A stretch of 64,000 nt of DNA from Klebsiella sp. BIGb0407 (GTDB lineage: Bacteria > Pseudomonadota > Gammaproteobacteria > Enterobacterales > Enterobacteriaceae). This document shows, piece by piece, positions 26,859 through 36,872 of the stretch (position 1 is its first letter; every line of letters begins with the position of its first letter). The translations under genes and the position numbers were made by a program. The notes beneath the pieces are model-generated. The model did no database searches, was not told the origin of the DNA, and saw nothing but the letters and a program-made list of their open reading frames with translations. The stretch spans positions 1,482,900-1,546,899 of the forward strand of contig NZ_JANUEQ010000001.1 of NCBI RefSeq assembly GCF_024807845.1. Reading direction: 5' to 3'.

Positions 26859-28593
26859 TAACCTGATTCGTTTGCAAGGGGTGGCCAAGAGCTTCCCCTC
26901 ACTTCAGCATCCCGCGGTTTACAGTCTCGACTGTGAAATTTATGCCGGAGGTGTAACCGGGCTGGTGGGGCCGGACGGTGCGGGGAAAACTACGCTCATG
27001 AGAATGCTCGCCGGTTTGCTCGCGCCCTCTACAGGTCAGCTATCCGTTGCCGGGTTTGATCCAATTAAAGACGATCGCGCTTTACACGCTATTCTCGGTT
27101 ATATGCCACAAAAGTTTGGTCTCTATGAAGATCTGACGGTGATGGAAAATCTGACGCTCTACGCAGAATTACGTGATGTCGCAGACGACGTCCGGGAAGC
27201 CACCTTTCAGCGGCTATTAAAATTTACCTCACTGGAACCTTTCACCGAGCGGCTGGCAGGAAAACTGTCCGGTGGTATGAAACAGAAACTCGGTCTGGCC
27301 TGCACTCTGGTGGGGCAGCCTAAAGTATTACTGCTTGATGAACCCGGCGTGGGCGTTGACCCTATCTCCCGGCGCGAATTATGGCAGATGGTGCACGAAC
27401 TGGCCGATGAGGGCATGCTGATCCTCTGGAGCACGTCTTATCTTGATGAAGCGGAACAGTGCCGGGAAATTCTCTTAATGAATGGCGGTAAGTTACTTTA
27501 TCAGGGGGCACCGCAAAAACTCACCCAGAAAGTGGCTGGTCGTTCATTACTGGTTAGCCATCCCGGTGAGAATAATCGTCAGCTGATGCAACGTTTACTC
27601 AAACTTGAACAAGTGACAGATGCCGTGATTCAGGGTCATGCGGTTCGTTTAATGCTGGCCAGAAATACCGGAATTGACGAACTATCTCAGGCTATTGATT
27701 TGCCCGGCTTACAAATCATTGAGACCACGCCACGGTTTGAAGATGCCTTTATCGATTTACTCGGGGGGATGGCGCTTAATGAATCTGCGCTGGGAAATAT
27801 GTTGCAACCCTTGCCACACAATCCCGATGAAACAGTGATTGAAGCCAGAACGCTAACGAAGAAATTTGGTGATTTTGCTGCCACTGACCATGTTTCCTTT
27901 GCTGTTAAGCGGGGAGAGATTTTTGGCCTGCTTGGGCCGAATGGCGCCGGTAAATCGACAACCTTTAAGATGATGTGTGGGTTAATGGTGCCCAGCTCTG
28001 GAGATGCACAAGTTCTGGGAATGGACTTGAAAAAAAGCTCCGGTAAAGCACGCCAGCATCTGGGCTATATGGCGCAAAAATTTTCCCTTTACAGTAATCT
28101 GACTGTGATGCAGAACCTGCTTTTTTTCTCCGGTATTTATGGTCTTCGCGGAAAAAAACAGTCAGAAAAAATAGAGAATATGTGTGAGGCTTTTGCCTTT
28201 CATGACATCGTAAATAGCGTCACCGAGTCTCTGCCACTAGGATTTAAACAACGTCTGGCACTCGCCTGCTCGATGATGCACGAGCCAGATATTCTGTTTC
28301 TTGATGAACCCACATCAGGCGTCGACCCTATTACTCGCCGTGAGTTCTGGCTGCATATTAATAGCATGGTTAACAAAGGCGTCACCGTGATGGTGACGAC
28401 TCACTTTATGGATGAGGCAGAGTATTGCGATCGTATTGGTCTGGTTTACCACGGTAAGCTTATCGCGACCGGTACCCCGGATGCGCTGAAACAGCAGATT
28501 GCAGACCAGGAAACGCCCGACCCGACGATGGAACAGGCCTTTATCGGACTGATTGGTCAGTGGGATAAGGAGCACAGCCGTGAGCCGTCATAA
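26845..28593 (+). CDS. ybhF: YbhF, duplicated ABC exporter ATPase
   Basis: A 582-residue protein with two full ABC domains. The first has Walker [10 protein letters not shown], signature LSGGMKQK and Walker [11 protein letters not shown]. The second has GPNGAGKST, a degenerate signature LPLGFKQR and [10 protein letters not shown]. That asymmetry is also seen in E. coli YbhF. It starts inside the end of ybhG (ATG 26845) and itself overlaps ybhS by 14 bases. Tight coupling of ybhG-F-S-R indicates one operon. Confidence 0.95.
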   Translation: MASTDNLIRLQGVAKSFPSLQHPAVYSLDCEIYAGGVTGLVGPDGAGKTTLMRMLAGLLAPSTGQLSVAGFDPIKDDRALHAILGYMPQKFGLYEDLTVMENLTLYAELRDVADDVREATFQRLLKFTSLEPFTERLAGKLSGGMKQKLGLACTLVGQPKVLLLDEPGVGVDPISRRELWQMVHELADEGMLILWSTSYLDEAEQCREILLMNGGKLLYQGAPQKLTQKVAGRSLLVSHPGENNRQLMQRLLKLEQVTDAVIQGHAVRLMLARNTGIDELSQAIDLPGLQIIETTPRFEDAFIDLLGGMALNESALGNMLQPLPHNPDETVIEARTLTKKFGDFAATDHVSFAVKRGEIFGLLGPNGAGKSTTFKMMCGLMVPSSGDAQVLGMDLKKSSGKARQHLGYMAQKFSLYSNLTVMQNLLFFSGIYGLRGKKQSEKIENMCEAFAFHDIVNSVTESLPLGFKQRLALACSMMHEPDILFLDEPTSGVDPITRREFWLHINSMVNKGVTVMVTTHFMDEAEYCDRIGLVYHGKLIATGTPDALKQQIADQETPDPTMEQAFIGLIGQWDKEHSREPS

Positions 28594-29719
28594 TCCTCTG
28601 CTGTCATGGCGACGTGTACGCGCGCTTTGCATCAAAGAGACCCGACAAATTATTCGCGATCCCAGCAGCTGGCTGATTGCGGTAGTTATTCCTTTGCTCC
28701 TGCTGTTTATCTTCGGCTATGGTATTAATCTTGACTCCAGCCGTTTACATGTTGGTGTTCTGGTTGAGCAACAAAATGGTGACGCCATTGATTTTACCCA
28801 TACTATCAGCGCCTCTCCCTTCATTCAGCCAACGATCAGTGATAACCGTCAGCAGCTGACTCAGCTGATGCAAGCCGGTAATATTCGGGGTCTTGTGGTT
28901 ATTCCCCCCGACTTTAATCAGAAAATGGCGCGTCCTGGCGATACCGCCCCTATCCAGATAATCACCGATGGTAGCGAACCTAATACCGCTAACTTTATTC
29001 AAGGATATATGGAAGGTATCTGGCAAATCTGGCAGCAACAACGCGCGGAAAACCGAGGAGAGGTATTTGAACCCTTAATTGAGGTACAGACTCGCTACTG
29101 GTTTAACCCTGCGGCGATTAGTCGACATTTTATCATCCCCGGGGCCATCACGATTATTATGACGGTGATCGGCGCTATTTTAACCTCGCTGGTTATTGCC
29201 CGGGAATGGGAGCGTGGAACGATGGAGGCTCTACTTTCGACACAGATAACCCGCACCGAGTTATTGCTGTGCAAATTACTGCCCTACTATATTCTGGGTA
29301 TGCTGGCGATGACGCTGTGTATGGCAGTCACCGTATTTATTCTTGATGTGCCCTGGCGCGGATCGCTGTTATTACTGTTTGTCACCAGTAGTCTGTTTTT
29401 ACTCAGTACTCTGGGAATGGGACTATTGATTTCGACCCTGACGCGTAATCAGTTTAATGCAGCCCAGGTCGCGCTTAACGCGGCTTTCTTACCCGCTATC
29501 ATGCTATCGGGTTTTATTTTTCAGATAGACAGTATGCCTGCCATTATTCGTGCAGTGACTTATATTATTCCTGCCCGTTATTTTGTCAGTACCTTGCAGA
29601 GTCTGTTTCTTGCCGGAAACGTCGCATCCATAATGATTATTAACACGCTGTTTTTGATGGCGGCCGCGGTGATATTTATCGGCCTGACGGCTTTAATGAC
29701 TAAGCGTCGGCTCGAGTAG
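28580..29719 (+). CDS. ybhS: YbhS, ABC-2 exporter permease subunit
   Basis: A 379-residue ABC-2 type permease. The N-terminal cytoplasmic segment [13 protein letters not shown] leads into the first membrane helix, then a large periplasmic domain (about 50-170), then five more helices ending with the family motif [15 protein letters not shown] 28580 is the likely start, since AAGGAG lies eight bases upstream. It sits inside the last codons of ybhF. It pairs with YbhR to form the membrane channel. Confidence 0.94.
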   Translation: MSRHNPLLSWRRVRALCIKETRQIIRDPSSWLIAVVIPLLLLFIFGYGINLDSSRLHVGVLVEQQNGDAIDFTHTISASPFIQPTISDNRQQLTQLMQAGNIRGLVVIPPDFNQKMARPGDTAPIQIITDGSEPNTANFIQGYMEGIWQIWQQQRAENRGEVFEPLIEVQTRYWFNPAAISRHFIIPGAITIIMTVIGAILTSLVIAREWERGTMEALLSTQITRTELLLCKLLPYYILGMLAMTLCMAVTVFILDVPWRGSLLLLFVTSSLFLLSTLGMGLLISTLTRNQFNAAQVALNAAFLPAIMLSGFIFQIDSMPAIIRAVTYIIPARYFVSTLQSLFLAGNVASIMIINTLFLMAAAVIFIGLTALMTKRRLE

Positions 29720-29727
29720 GAGAAGAG

Positions 29728-30834
29728 ATGTTTTATCGTTTATGGACCTTAATCCGTAAAGAACTACAGTCACTGTTACGTGAGCCTCAAACACGTGCGT
29801 TATTAATTATACCCGTTCTGGTTCAGGTTATCGTATTTCCTTTTGCAGCGACGCTCGAGGTTACCAATACCCGTATTGCTATCTTTGATGAAGATAATGG
29901 TATCCACTCTGTTGAGCTCACCCAACGTATTGCTAAGGCGAGTGCTTTTAGCGAGATACTATTATTAAATAGCATCGCAGAAATCACACCAGTCATTGAT
30001 AATCAGAAGGCGCTGCTGGTCATCCGCTTCCCGGAGCATTTTTCTGGTAATTTGACACAGCTTCACCCTACAACCTTGAATATCGTGCTGGATGGTCGTA
30101 ACTCAAACAGCGCTCAAATAGCGGCTAATTATATTCAGCAGATAGTTAAAGAATACCAGCAAGAATTAGTAGCCGGTCAGCCGAAATCCAATAACAGCGA
30201 ACTGATTGTCCGTAACTGGTATAACCCAAACCTGGATTATAAATGGTTTGTGGTGCCCTCTTTAATCGCACTGATAACCACCATTGGTATTCTAATTGTC
30301 ACTTCACTTTCAGTCGCCCGTGAACGTGAGCAGGGAACGCTGGATCAGTTGATTGTTTCGCCGCTCGCGACCTGGCAGATTTTTATTGGCAAGGCTATTC
30401 CTGCTCAAGTAGTGGCGCTGGGCCAGGCCACTATTGTATTAGCGGTGGGTATTTGGGGTTATCAGATCCCCTTCTCAGGTTCACTGCTGCTGTTCTATTT
30501 CACCATGATTATCTATGGTTTTTCACTGGTAGGGTTCGGGCTGCTGATTTCGACACTCTGTTCAACGCAACAGCAGGCTTTTATTGGCGTGTTTGTGTTT
30601 ATGATGCCAGCCATTCTGCTATCAGGATATGTTTCTCCGGTCGAAAATATGCCCGTCTGGTTACAGGATATCACCTGGGTGAACCCTATTCGGCATTTCA
30701 CCGATATCACTAAGCAAATCTACCTGAAGGATGCGGACTTTGGAGTTATCTGGCATAGCTTGTGGCCGCTACTGGTGATAGCGGCCACAACGGGATCAGC
30801 GGCGTACTGGCTGTTTCGGCGAAAAATTGCCTGA
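29728..30834 (+). CDS. ybhR: YbhR, ABC-2 exporter permease subunit
   Basis: A 368-residue paralogue of YbhS with the same layout ([16 protein letters not shown] at the N-terminus, [14 protein letters not shown] near the last helices). It has the same length as in E. coli. AGGAG lies five bases before the ATG and the gene follows ybhS by eight bases. The last 39 bases overlap the 3' end of ybhQ, which is read in the opposite direction. Confidence 0.94.
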   Translation: MFYRLWTLIRKELQSLLREPQTRALLIIPVLVQVIVFPFAATLEVTNTRIAIFDEDNGIHSVELTQRIAKASAFSEILLLNSIAEITPVIDNQKALLVIRFPEHFSGNLTQLHPTTLNIVLDGRNSNSAQIAANYIQQIVKEYQQELVAGQPKSNNSELIVRNWYNPNLDYKWFVVPSLIALITTIGILIVTSLSVAREREQGTLDQLIVSPLATWQIFIGKAIPAQVVALGQATIVLAVGIWGYQIPFSGSLLLFYFTMIIYGFSLVGFGLLISTLCSTQQQAFIGVFVFMMPAILLSGYVSPVENMPVWLQDITWVNPIRHFTDITKQIYLKDADFGVIWHSLWPLLVIAATTGSAAYWLFRRKIA

Positions 30835-31203
30835 TTTCTCTTTATGGACCAGGGAATAAATAGCGGGACCCGCTATCATCGCCAGACCTGCGATACTCAG
30901 TAATAAAGGACTGTGTACCACTCGTGATAGCAACCAGAGGGCTATCAACGCGGTTCCGAAATACCAGGTGGTGGTTAACTCTTCGAGAAAATCACCAATA
31001 TCCCGTAGCGTACCGCTACGAAAGCGTTGAAAGGCAAACATCAAAATTACAGTGACGATGTAAAGCAGACACAGTCCAATCCCGACCGGGATCAAGGAGG
31101 CCGTTTTCCAGCCAACCAGCAACGCACCGATAACCGCAAGATGCAGCATAATCTGCCAGCAACTTAACCCGGTTGTTACTCGTATCCGTTGTTGCCACTT
31201 CAT
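30796..31203 (-). CDS. ybhQ: YbhQ, inner-membrane protein
   Basis: A 135-residue membrane protein with four hydrophobic helices and the conserved segment [20 protein letters not shown]. Function is not known in any species. ATG 31203 with GGAG upstream gives [20 protein letters not shown], matching the E. coli N-terminus. The longer frame from 31269 is rejected. The C-terminal 13 codons overlap ybhR on the other strand. E. coli has ybhP, clsB and ybhN next to it. Here the next block is the methylthioribose/deoxyribose operon. Confidence 0.92.
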   Translation of the reverse strand: MKWQQRIRVTTGLSCWQIMLHLAVIGALLVGWKTASLIPVGIGLCLLYIVTVILMFAFQRFRSGTLRDIGDFLEELTTTWYFGTALIALWLLSRVVHSPLLLSIAGLAMIAGPAIYSLVHKEKSGNFSPKQPVRR

Positions 31204-31643
31204 ATTCTCTCTCCTGCATTCTTTCTCACTGATATTCAGAGTACGCGAGTGTACGGAAAAATCATCCACATGCGTCCCTTTTGTGACAAAAATTACATTT
31301 TATTTACCAAAAAAGTGAAAAATATGGCGCCGGACACAATATAAAGAACAAATTTCACTCGTTTTCACAGCTGTTATCGCACTGGATCTCCCCTTCTCAT
31401 CGCTCTTTAAGCCAACAGGTCCCCCTGATTCGCGGGAAATGACGACAATCCCTGTAAGCCATCGGCCATCGCTCTGACTGGCCCGGGCAGCTAAATATCA
31501 GAAATATTTTATTACTTATTAGCATAACGATAATCTTCAGATTATATTTTTCTGCTACACAAGATGATTAATGCAGTTGCCGCTATTAGTTTTTATTTAT
31601 CAATGTAATAATAGTTAATGGCCTGGCGGAGTGGAACATAGCA
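31204..31643. other. Gap between ybhQ and the SorC-type regulator
   Basis: About 440 bases that hold the ybhQ promoter and the promoter of the regulator. AT-rich stretches such as TTACATTTTATTTACC near 31291-31306 resemble loosely the operator-like repeats at 39428-39463. No ORF is seen. The left junction of the accessory operon should lie here. Confidence 0.5.
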
Positions 31644-32627
31644 ATGAATGAGAGTGAGAAACAAAGTAGTAGTTTATTTGATAATGACCCCATTCTTTAT
31701 GCTACATGGCTTTATTATCAGGATGGTCTCAGTCAAACCGAGGTTGCCAATACGATGGGGATCTCAAGAGTCACTGTCGTAAAGTATCTGCAAACTGCCC
31801 GTGAAAAAGGTTATGTTAATATTAGTCTTGACGCCAAGTCATTTTCATCTATTGAACTGGCTATCAATATAAAAACCAAGTTTAATTTATATAATGTTAT
31901 TATTATTCCTGATAGTCATCAGGATAATGACAGCATAGATAATGCCGCGCGTCGTGAGCATCTGGCTCGCGCTGGCGGTATGTATTTGAGTCAGGTTGTC
32001 GAGGATAACGATCTGTTAGGTGTGGCATGGGGACGAACCATTCATAGAATGGGGCATATTATGTCACCTAAACCCTTAAATAATGTCACAGTATTACAAA
32101 TGCTCGGTTCAATGCCTGCTCAGCCTGATTTTACGACGATTGAGTCTTCGTCATTGATTGCAAACAAATTTTCTGGCAGTTGCGTCAATCTTCATGTCCC
32201 GGCAGTGGTATCAAGTGCCTCACTGGCAGCGGAATTACAGGCTGAACCTATCATTCAGGCGAACTTCTCCGCATTGAATAAATGTAATAAAGCATTGTTT
32301 GTCGTCGGTAATGTGCAGGATGATAATCCGTTGATCCGCAGTGGTGTACTCTCTAAAAATGAGATGCGGATTTATCGTGAACTCGGTGCTGTCGGGGTTA
32401 TCTGTGGTCGTTTTTATGATAAAGATGGCAATCACATTCCTGCTGAAGTCGACCTGCGCATTTTAGGGATCAGCCTGGCTCAGCTCCGCAATATTAAACG
32501 TCGTATTTTCCTTGCTGTAGGTGAAGAAAACTTTACGGCAACTCTCGGGGCAATTCGTGGCGGCTATGTTTCTGACCTGATTATTGATGAAGCAACAGCG
32601 TACTATCTTAAAAACTGTCAATCATAG
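31644..32627 (+). CDS. SorC/DeoR-family sugar-responsive regulator
   Basis: A 327-residue regulator. The N-terminal HTH (YYQDGLSQTEVANTMGISRV at about 29-48) is followed by a SorC sugar-phosphate-binding domain. That domain includes VAWGRTIHRMGHIM, LQMLGSMP and the late VICGRFYDKDG segments. Family members sense phosphorylated sugars and control a neighbouring catabolic operon. Here the operon read toward it (mtnK, mtnA, aldolase, ABC importer) is the obvious target, probably with a 1-phosphate intermediate as inducer. It shares a bidirectional terminator with that operon. The ribosome-binding site is weak (GGAGTGG about 13 bases away). Confidence 0.85.
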   Translation: MNESEKQSSSLFDNDPILYATWLYYQDGLSQTEVANTMGISRVTVVKYLQTAREKGYVNISLDAKSFSSIELAINIKTKFNLYNVIIIPDSHQDNDSIDNAARREHLARAGGMYLSQVVEDNDLLGVAWGRTIHRMGHIMSPKPLNNVTVLQMLGSMPAQPDFTTIESSSLIANKFSGSCVNLHVPAVVSSASLAAELQAEPIIQANFSALNKCNKALFVVGNVQDDNPLIRSGVLSKNEMRIYRELGAVGVICGRFYDKDGNHIPAEVDLRILGISLAQLRNIKRRIFLAVGEENFTATLGAIRGGYVSDLIIDEATAYYLKNCQS

Positions 32628-32634
32628 CCATAAG

Positions 32635-32666
32635 AAAAAGGATTTCTTGTATAAGAAATCCTTTTT
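32635..32666. terminator. Bidirectional terminator between sorC-type gene and aldolase
   Basis: A 14-bp perfect stem beginning AAAAAGGATTTCTT with a GTAT loop and a T-run on both strands. It lies 7 bp after the regulator stop and 26 bp beyond the aldolase stop. Confidence 0.95.
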
Positions 32667-32692
32667 CTCAGCCTGCATTTTAATTTTATTAG

Positions 32693-33340
32693 TCAGCTAT
32701 TGGTTTTTAAACCATAGGTTTTAAATTTATCATTAACACGCCGCATTTCAGCAGCCGATAGTACCGGGACATCCGCGGTTATCGAAAGTATTTTTAAGTA
32801 CATATTTGCCAGAACCTCTACTTCATTTGCCAGCCATAATGCTTTTTCTAAATTGACTTCCATAGTAATCATACCATGGTGCTGCATCAGTAAAGCTTTG
32901 CTGGTTTTAATTCCAGACTCAACACTGTCAGCCAGCTCAGAACTACCAAAAGTTGCATAAGGAATACAGGGAACGGTGTTGCCCCCCGTAACAGCAACCA
33001 TATAATGAATTGCCGGAATAGCGTGATTCAGAATTGAAACCGCTGTGGCATTCACGGCATGGTTATGTACCACGGCATTCAATTCCGGACGAGCATGATA
33101 ACAGGCAAGATGAAATAGCCACTCGCTCGAAGGGACTTTATTCGCTTCTGCTTTCCCTTCATAACTGACAAAAACAATCTGGTCGGGGGTCAGTTTATGG
33201 TAGGCCACACCGCTCGGCGTAATCAGTATACCGTTCTGGTAGCGAGCACTGATATTTCCGGAAGTCCCCTGGTTAAGCCCGAGGCGTGACATTTCAAGAC
33301 AACTATCAATGATTTCTTGCGCTAAACGCTCTCTGTTCAT
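32693..33340 (-). CDS. Class II aldolase (fuculose-phosphate-aldolase type), DHAP-shunt Ald2 candidate
   Basis: A 215-residue zinc aldolase, the same length as E. coli FucA. The zinc ligands H92, H94 and H155 (VVHNHA, LMQHHG) and catalytic E73 (PSSEW) are present, with the phosphate-binding segment NQGTSGNIS. Because it ends an operon with mtnK and mtnA, it is best read as the Ald2 enzyme. Ald2 cleaves 5-methylthioribulose-1-phosphate or 5-deoxyribulose-1-phosphate to DHAP plus an aldehyde. The start at 33340 matches FucA. An upstream in-frame start at 33388 is rejected. True L-fuculose-1-phosphate aldolase activity is the alternative, but no fucose genes are nearby. Confidence 0.88.
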   Translation of the reverse strand: MNRERLAQEIIDSCLEMSRLGLNQGTSGNISARYQNGILITPSGVAYHKLTPDQIVFVSYEGKAEANKVPSSEWLFHLACYHARPELNAVVHNHAVNATAVSILNHAIPAIHYMVAVTGGNTVPCIPYATFGSSELADSVESGIKTSKALLMQHHGMITMEVNLEKALWLANEVEVLANMYLKILSITADVPVLSAAEMRRVNDKFKTYGLKTNS

Positions 33341-33364
33341 GGCAAAAACCTTATCAGGTGAGTG

Positions 33365-33389
33365 ATTGAGGGAGCCAGGATCCCTCAAT
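33365..33389 (-). terminator. Intercistronic hairpin between mtnA and the aldolase gene
   Basis: ATTGAGGGA pairs with TCCCTCAAT around a 7-base loop. It lies inside the operon, so it probably modulates mRNA stability rather than ending transcription. Confidence 0.55.
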
Positions 33390-33394
33390 ACTAA

Positions 33395-34486
33395 TTAATC
33401 ATGCTCAGGAAAGAGCGCTCGCAATGCGGATTCATTCGCCTGACAGACACCACGTTCAGTAATCAGCCCGGTGATTAATTCTGCTGGCGTGACATCAAAG
33501 GCAAAGTTTCCACAAACGGTGCCTTCAGGCGCCGTATTTACCCAGCTACGTTTGCCGGAAGCATCAATCCCATAAACATGAGATTGCTCTTCACCACTGC
33601 GTTCCTCAATAGGGATCTCTTTTACGCCATCATATACGGTAAAATCGATAGTCGGCGACGGCAGGGCCACATAGAAAGGAACATTATTTGCCTTCGCTGC
33701 TAACGCCTTAAGATAAGTACCAATCTTATTGCATACATCCCCCCGGGCAGTGGTTCTGTCGGTGCCAACAATACACATATCAACGTCACCATGCTGCATT
33801 AAGTGCCCACCGGCGTTGTCAGCAATCAGGGTATGCGCCACACCATGCGATCCCAGTTCAAAGGCCGTTAGTCCGCCTTGATTACGTGGCCGTGTTTCGT
33901 CTACCCAGACGTGAATATCAATCCCCTCTTCATGCGCCATATAAATAGGTGATAACGCAGTTCCCCAGTCAACCGTTGCCAGCCAGCCAGCATTACAGTG
34001 GGTCAGGATATTTACCCGCTCACCTTTCGGCTTACCGGCGGCAATTTTACGAATAATTTCCAGACCATTACGGCCTATACTCTTACAGAGTTCAACATCT
34101 TCATCGGCGATTTCACTGGCAATACGGTATGCCGCAGCCTGGCGCTCGGTTTCCGGTAACTCGCTGAGCTGAGGACAGATTCGGTCGAGTGCCCATTTTA
34201 AATTAATGGCTGTCGGACGGGTGACGACCAGAGTGTCATAAGCATGTTGCAGGTTTTCATCACTGGCATCCTCTTTCATGGCCAGTGCCACACCATAAGC
34301 GGCCACAGCACCAATCAGCGGAGCGCCACGGATCCACATATCTTTAATCGCTGTCGCTGCCAGTTGCAGAGAGGTCAGTTGGATAACTGCCAGCTCAAAA
34401 GGCAGCTTGGTTTGATCGAGGACTTCAACCGTATAACCATCCTCTGCAAGCCAGACCGAACGGTAGTGGGTTCCTTTAATCTTCAT
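33395..34486 (-). CDS. mtnA: MtnA, methylthioribose-1-phosphate isomerase
   Basis: A 363-residue isomerase of the eIF2B-alpha-like family that turns 5-methylthioribose-1-phosphate (or 5-deoxyribose-1-phosphate) into the ribulose form. The family blocks [28 protein letters not shown] (catalytic C164), [11 protein letters not shown] and [11 protein letters not shown] (catalytic D243) are all intact. It starts nine bases after mtnK. The classical enzymes that follow MtnA in the full methionine salvage pathway (mtnB, mtnC, mtnD) are absent here. The aldolase next to it indicates the shorter shunt route. Confidence 0.95.
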   Translation of the reverse strand: MKIKGTHYRSVWLAEDGYTVEVLDQTKLPFELAVIQLTSLQLAATAIKDMWIRGAPLIGAVAAYGVALAMKEDASDENLQHAYDTLVVTRPTAINLKWALDRICPQLSELPETERQAAAYRIASEIADEDVELCKSIGRNGLEIIRKIAAGKPKGERVNILTHCNAGWLATVDWGTALSPIYMAHEEGIDIHVWVDETRPRNQGGLTAFELGSHGVAHTLIADNAGGHLMQHGDVDMCIVGTDRTTARGDVCNKIGTYLKALAAKANNVPFYVALPSPTIDFTVYDGVKEIPIEERSGEEQSHVYGIDASGKRSWVNTAPEGTVCGNFAFDVTPAELITGLITERGVCQANESALRALFPEHD

Positions 34487-34495
34487 AAATACCTC

Positions 34496-35758
34496 TTAAC
34501 ACGCGGATGCATAAAGTTTGAGTTGTGTAAAATTGGTATGCACAGAGGCATTAACAATCAGTTCCCGGGCCATTTTTAATGCTGAGCGCTCACATTGTGC
34601 TCTGAGACTGGCATCCATAATGGTTTTAAAATCAGCGACGCCAGCAAAGCCAATAATACGGCGGTTCATTTCCAGCCCCGCATTGACCAGGGTGTCTTCT
34701 AATAATGTTTTGAAAAAGTCATCCTGGGCGCGCTGCAATAACTTATACCCATGGCGCTGATACAGAGTATGGGGATAAGCTTCACCACTTTGCTTATCAC
34801 TCCAGAGCTGACGGAATACCTGCTCAAATACCGACCATGTTTGTTCAATTTGCCCTAATAACCAGACCTGGTAATCCTGACGACGACGGATATCAGGCTG
34901 CAGTCCAGCTTGAGAAAAATAGGCCAGATACAGGTTGCCGATGTAATTACCAATATCAAATGCCATTGGCCCCATAAAACCGAATTCAGGATCGATCACT
35001 TTGCTATCAGTTGCCGAAACCATGATTGAGCCAGAATGCAAATCTCCGTGTAACAGAGCCTGGGCTTCAGTCATAAATTTGTATTTATATTTCATCGCAA
35101 TATGAATAACATCGACATCCTGCCAGAGGGCATGAACATCGTCATCCAACTGCGGAGAGGTCCAGTTATTTCGGGTTGCATCAAAATAAGGTTCAGTGAA
35201 GATTAAATCTTCAGTAATTTTGCAAAGTTCATGGTTGTTAGCAAAGTTTGCTACTAAAGCTTTCTTCTCTACCGCATCCATACCGATATCCGAAGTATGG
35301 AATAATGTTTTTGCCAGGAAATACCCTATCTCTTGCTCAAGGCCAGGCTGTTTCTCACCCGCAATCAGTTTCTTTCTTAAAATAATATGATCGGCAAGAT
35401 ATTCCATCGCAAAAATGGCCATCTGTGGATCATAAAAATAGACCTCTGGTACCAGAGCATTTCCGGCATATTTGTATTCTTGCAATAAAACATTATATTC
35501 AAAAAATGCCCTATTAATGGAAAGCTTCCAGCTTTCCCCGGCAGCACGAACATAGGGTAATGCCTGTTTGACGATAATCGTTCGTTCGCTACCGGAGACA
35601 ATAAACACCAGATTTAAATTACCATCACCCACTTCTGTGACCGTCCAGGATTCAGGCAAACCACCCAAAATTAAATCCTGCGGTAATTTATCACTTAAAT
35701 AGTCAGGTAGGGTTTCACATGTTTGAGGCATGTAGCCATCAGGTATAGTGTTTGTCAT
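34496..35758 (-). CDS. mtnK: MtnK, 5-methylthioribose / 5-deoxyribose kinase
   Basis: A 420-residue kinase of the protein-kinase-like fold that phosphorylates 5-methylthioribose at C1. The family blocks EVGDGNLNLVF, VKQALPYVR, GESW, the catalytic loop HGDLHSGSI and the metal-binding IDPEFGFMGP are clear. The start at 35758 (MTNTIPDGYMP) is preferred over the frame start at 35782. It is the first enzyme gene after the importer genes and is separated from them by a 10-bp hairpin. In the known shunt the same kinase accepts 5-deoxyribose. Confidence 0.94.
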   Translation of the reverse strand: MTNTIPDGYMPQTCETLPDYLSDKLPQDLILGGLPESWTVTEVGDGNLNLVFIVSGSERTIIVKQALPYVRAAGESWKLSINRAFFEYNVLLQEYKYAGNALVPEVYFYDPQMAIFAMEYLADHIILRKKLIAGEKQPGLEQEIGYFLAKTLFHTSDIGMDAVEKKALVANFANNHELCKITEDLIFTEPYFDATRNNWTSPQLDDDVHALWQDVDVIHIAMKYKYKFMTEAQALLHGDLHSGSIMVSATDSKVIDPEFGFMGPMAFDIGNYIGNLYLAYFSQAGLQPDIRRRQDYQVWLLGQIEQTWSVFEQVFRQLWSDKQSGEAYPHTLYQRHGYKLLQRAQDDFFKTLLEDTLVNAGLEMNRRIIGFAGVADFKTIMDASLRAQCERSALKMARELIVNASVHTNFTQLKLYASAC

Positions 35759-35797
35759 AATACCACTCGACTTAATCATCAAAAATTAAACTGATTA

Positions 35798-35821
35798 AAG
35801 TGGCCATTAATATGGCCACTT
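35798..35821 (-). terminator. Intercistronic hairpin between the binding-protein gene and mtnK
   Basis: AAGTGGCCAT pairs with ATGGCCACTT around TAAT, five bases after the binding-protein stop. A perfect 10-bp stem without a strong T-run. It probably stabilises the binding-protein mRNA and reduces read-through into the enzyme genes. Confidence 0.65.
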
Positions 35822-35826
35822 ATTGG

Positions 35827-36858
35827 TTATGGCTGAGGCATCCACGCTGGCATTAAAACAGATGACTTTGAGAATTCCGGATTTTTAGCCAGTAAGTCAT
35901 CCATATTTTTAATATCATTGGCTTTCAGCGTTTCCTGGGTAATTAATACCGGTGGTACGGTCACTAATGGGGGAACTTCCTCACCTTTAAGCAACATAGC
36001 CAGAGCGCGAACACTCACTTCTCCCATCACTGACGGGTTAGTGGTGGCCGTTGCTACCCATGCACTTCCCGGTTCACGCATTGCCTGAATATCTGAATTC
36101 GAGATATCAGCGCTATAGATTTTAACGTTTTTGGATAAACCGGCTTCATCAACGGCAATTTTGGCTCCTTTGGCAAATTCATCATACGGGGAGAAAATCA
36201 CTTTAATATCTGGATTCGCACGCAGAACCGCAGCAGCCTGATCGGCAACCTGGTTTGGAATAGGGTTGCTCATGGTTCCGAAGCGAGCCACTTCAACAAT
36301 ACCCGGGTTATCTTTTTTCAGGGCCGTGAAGACTTCGTCCCTTCTGTCGAGAGGCGGAATACCCGGAACATACACGTAGGCCGCTTTCCAGTCTTTACCG
36401 TTATCTTTCATCGCCTGCTCAAGAGACAGTTCAGCAATTAACTGGTCATCCTGGTTAATCTGTGGGATAGCCGGGTTTTGTGCATTGATATCAAAAGCCA
36501 CAACCTTGATACCATTTTTAACCGCCATATCTGCCAGATCTTTTAACGAGTCGGTGAAACCGTGCTGCAGAATAATACCGTCATAACCTTTCATGATGGC
36601 TTGTTCCAGCTGACTACGCTGGAGTGCCGCATCCTGGCGTGCATCATAAACATCGACTTTAAATCCTAATGCATCAGACTGGCGCTTAACCCCTTTCAGA
36701 TAGAGTTCAGGGAAATCGCCCTGCGACAGATATCTGACATGAGCAATGCGTTTTTGCTTACCTTCAAAGGGTGCTTTAGTTTCAGCATGAACACCCGCCG
36801 TGCTCATTACGCCCAACATAACCGTACATAACAAACCAAATTTCTTGATACTTTTCAT
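35827..36858 (-). CDS. Periplasmic sugar-binding protein of the MTR/deoxyribose-linked ABC importer
   Basis: A 343-residue RbsB-type (Peripla_BP_4) binding protein. A signal peptide of about 25 residues (GVHAE) is followed by the two-lobed domain: KRIAHVRYLSQGDFPELYLKG, AIMKGYDGIILQHG, VVAFDINAQNP and IFSPYDEFAKGA. GAGGAC lies nine bases before the ATG. It is encoded between the permease and mtnK, which links it to uptake of the kinase substrate, 5-methylthioribose or 5-deoxyribose. That substrate is inferred from context only. Other pentoses or deoxy sugars are possible. Confidence 0.87.
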   Translation of the reverse strand: MKSIKKFGLLCTVMLGVMSTAGVHAETKAPFEGKQKRIAHVRYLSQGDFPELYLKGVKRQSDALGFKVDVYDARQDAALQRSQLEQAIMKGYDGIILQHGFTDSLKDLADMAVKNGIKVVAFDINAQNPAIPQINQDDQLIAELSLEQAMKDNGKDWKAAYVYVPGIPPLDRRDEVFTALKKDNPGIVEVARFGTMSNPIPNQVADQAAAVLRANPDIKVIFSPYDEFAKGAKIAVDEAGLSKNVKIYSADISNSDIQAMREPGSAWVATATTNPSVMGEVSVRALAMLLKGEEVPPLVTVPPVLITQETLKANDIKNMDDLLAKNPEFSKSSVLMPAWMPQP

Positions 36859-36872
36859 TATGGTGTCCTCTA

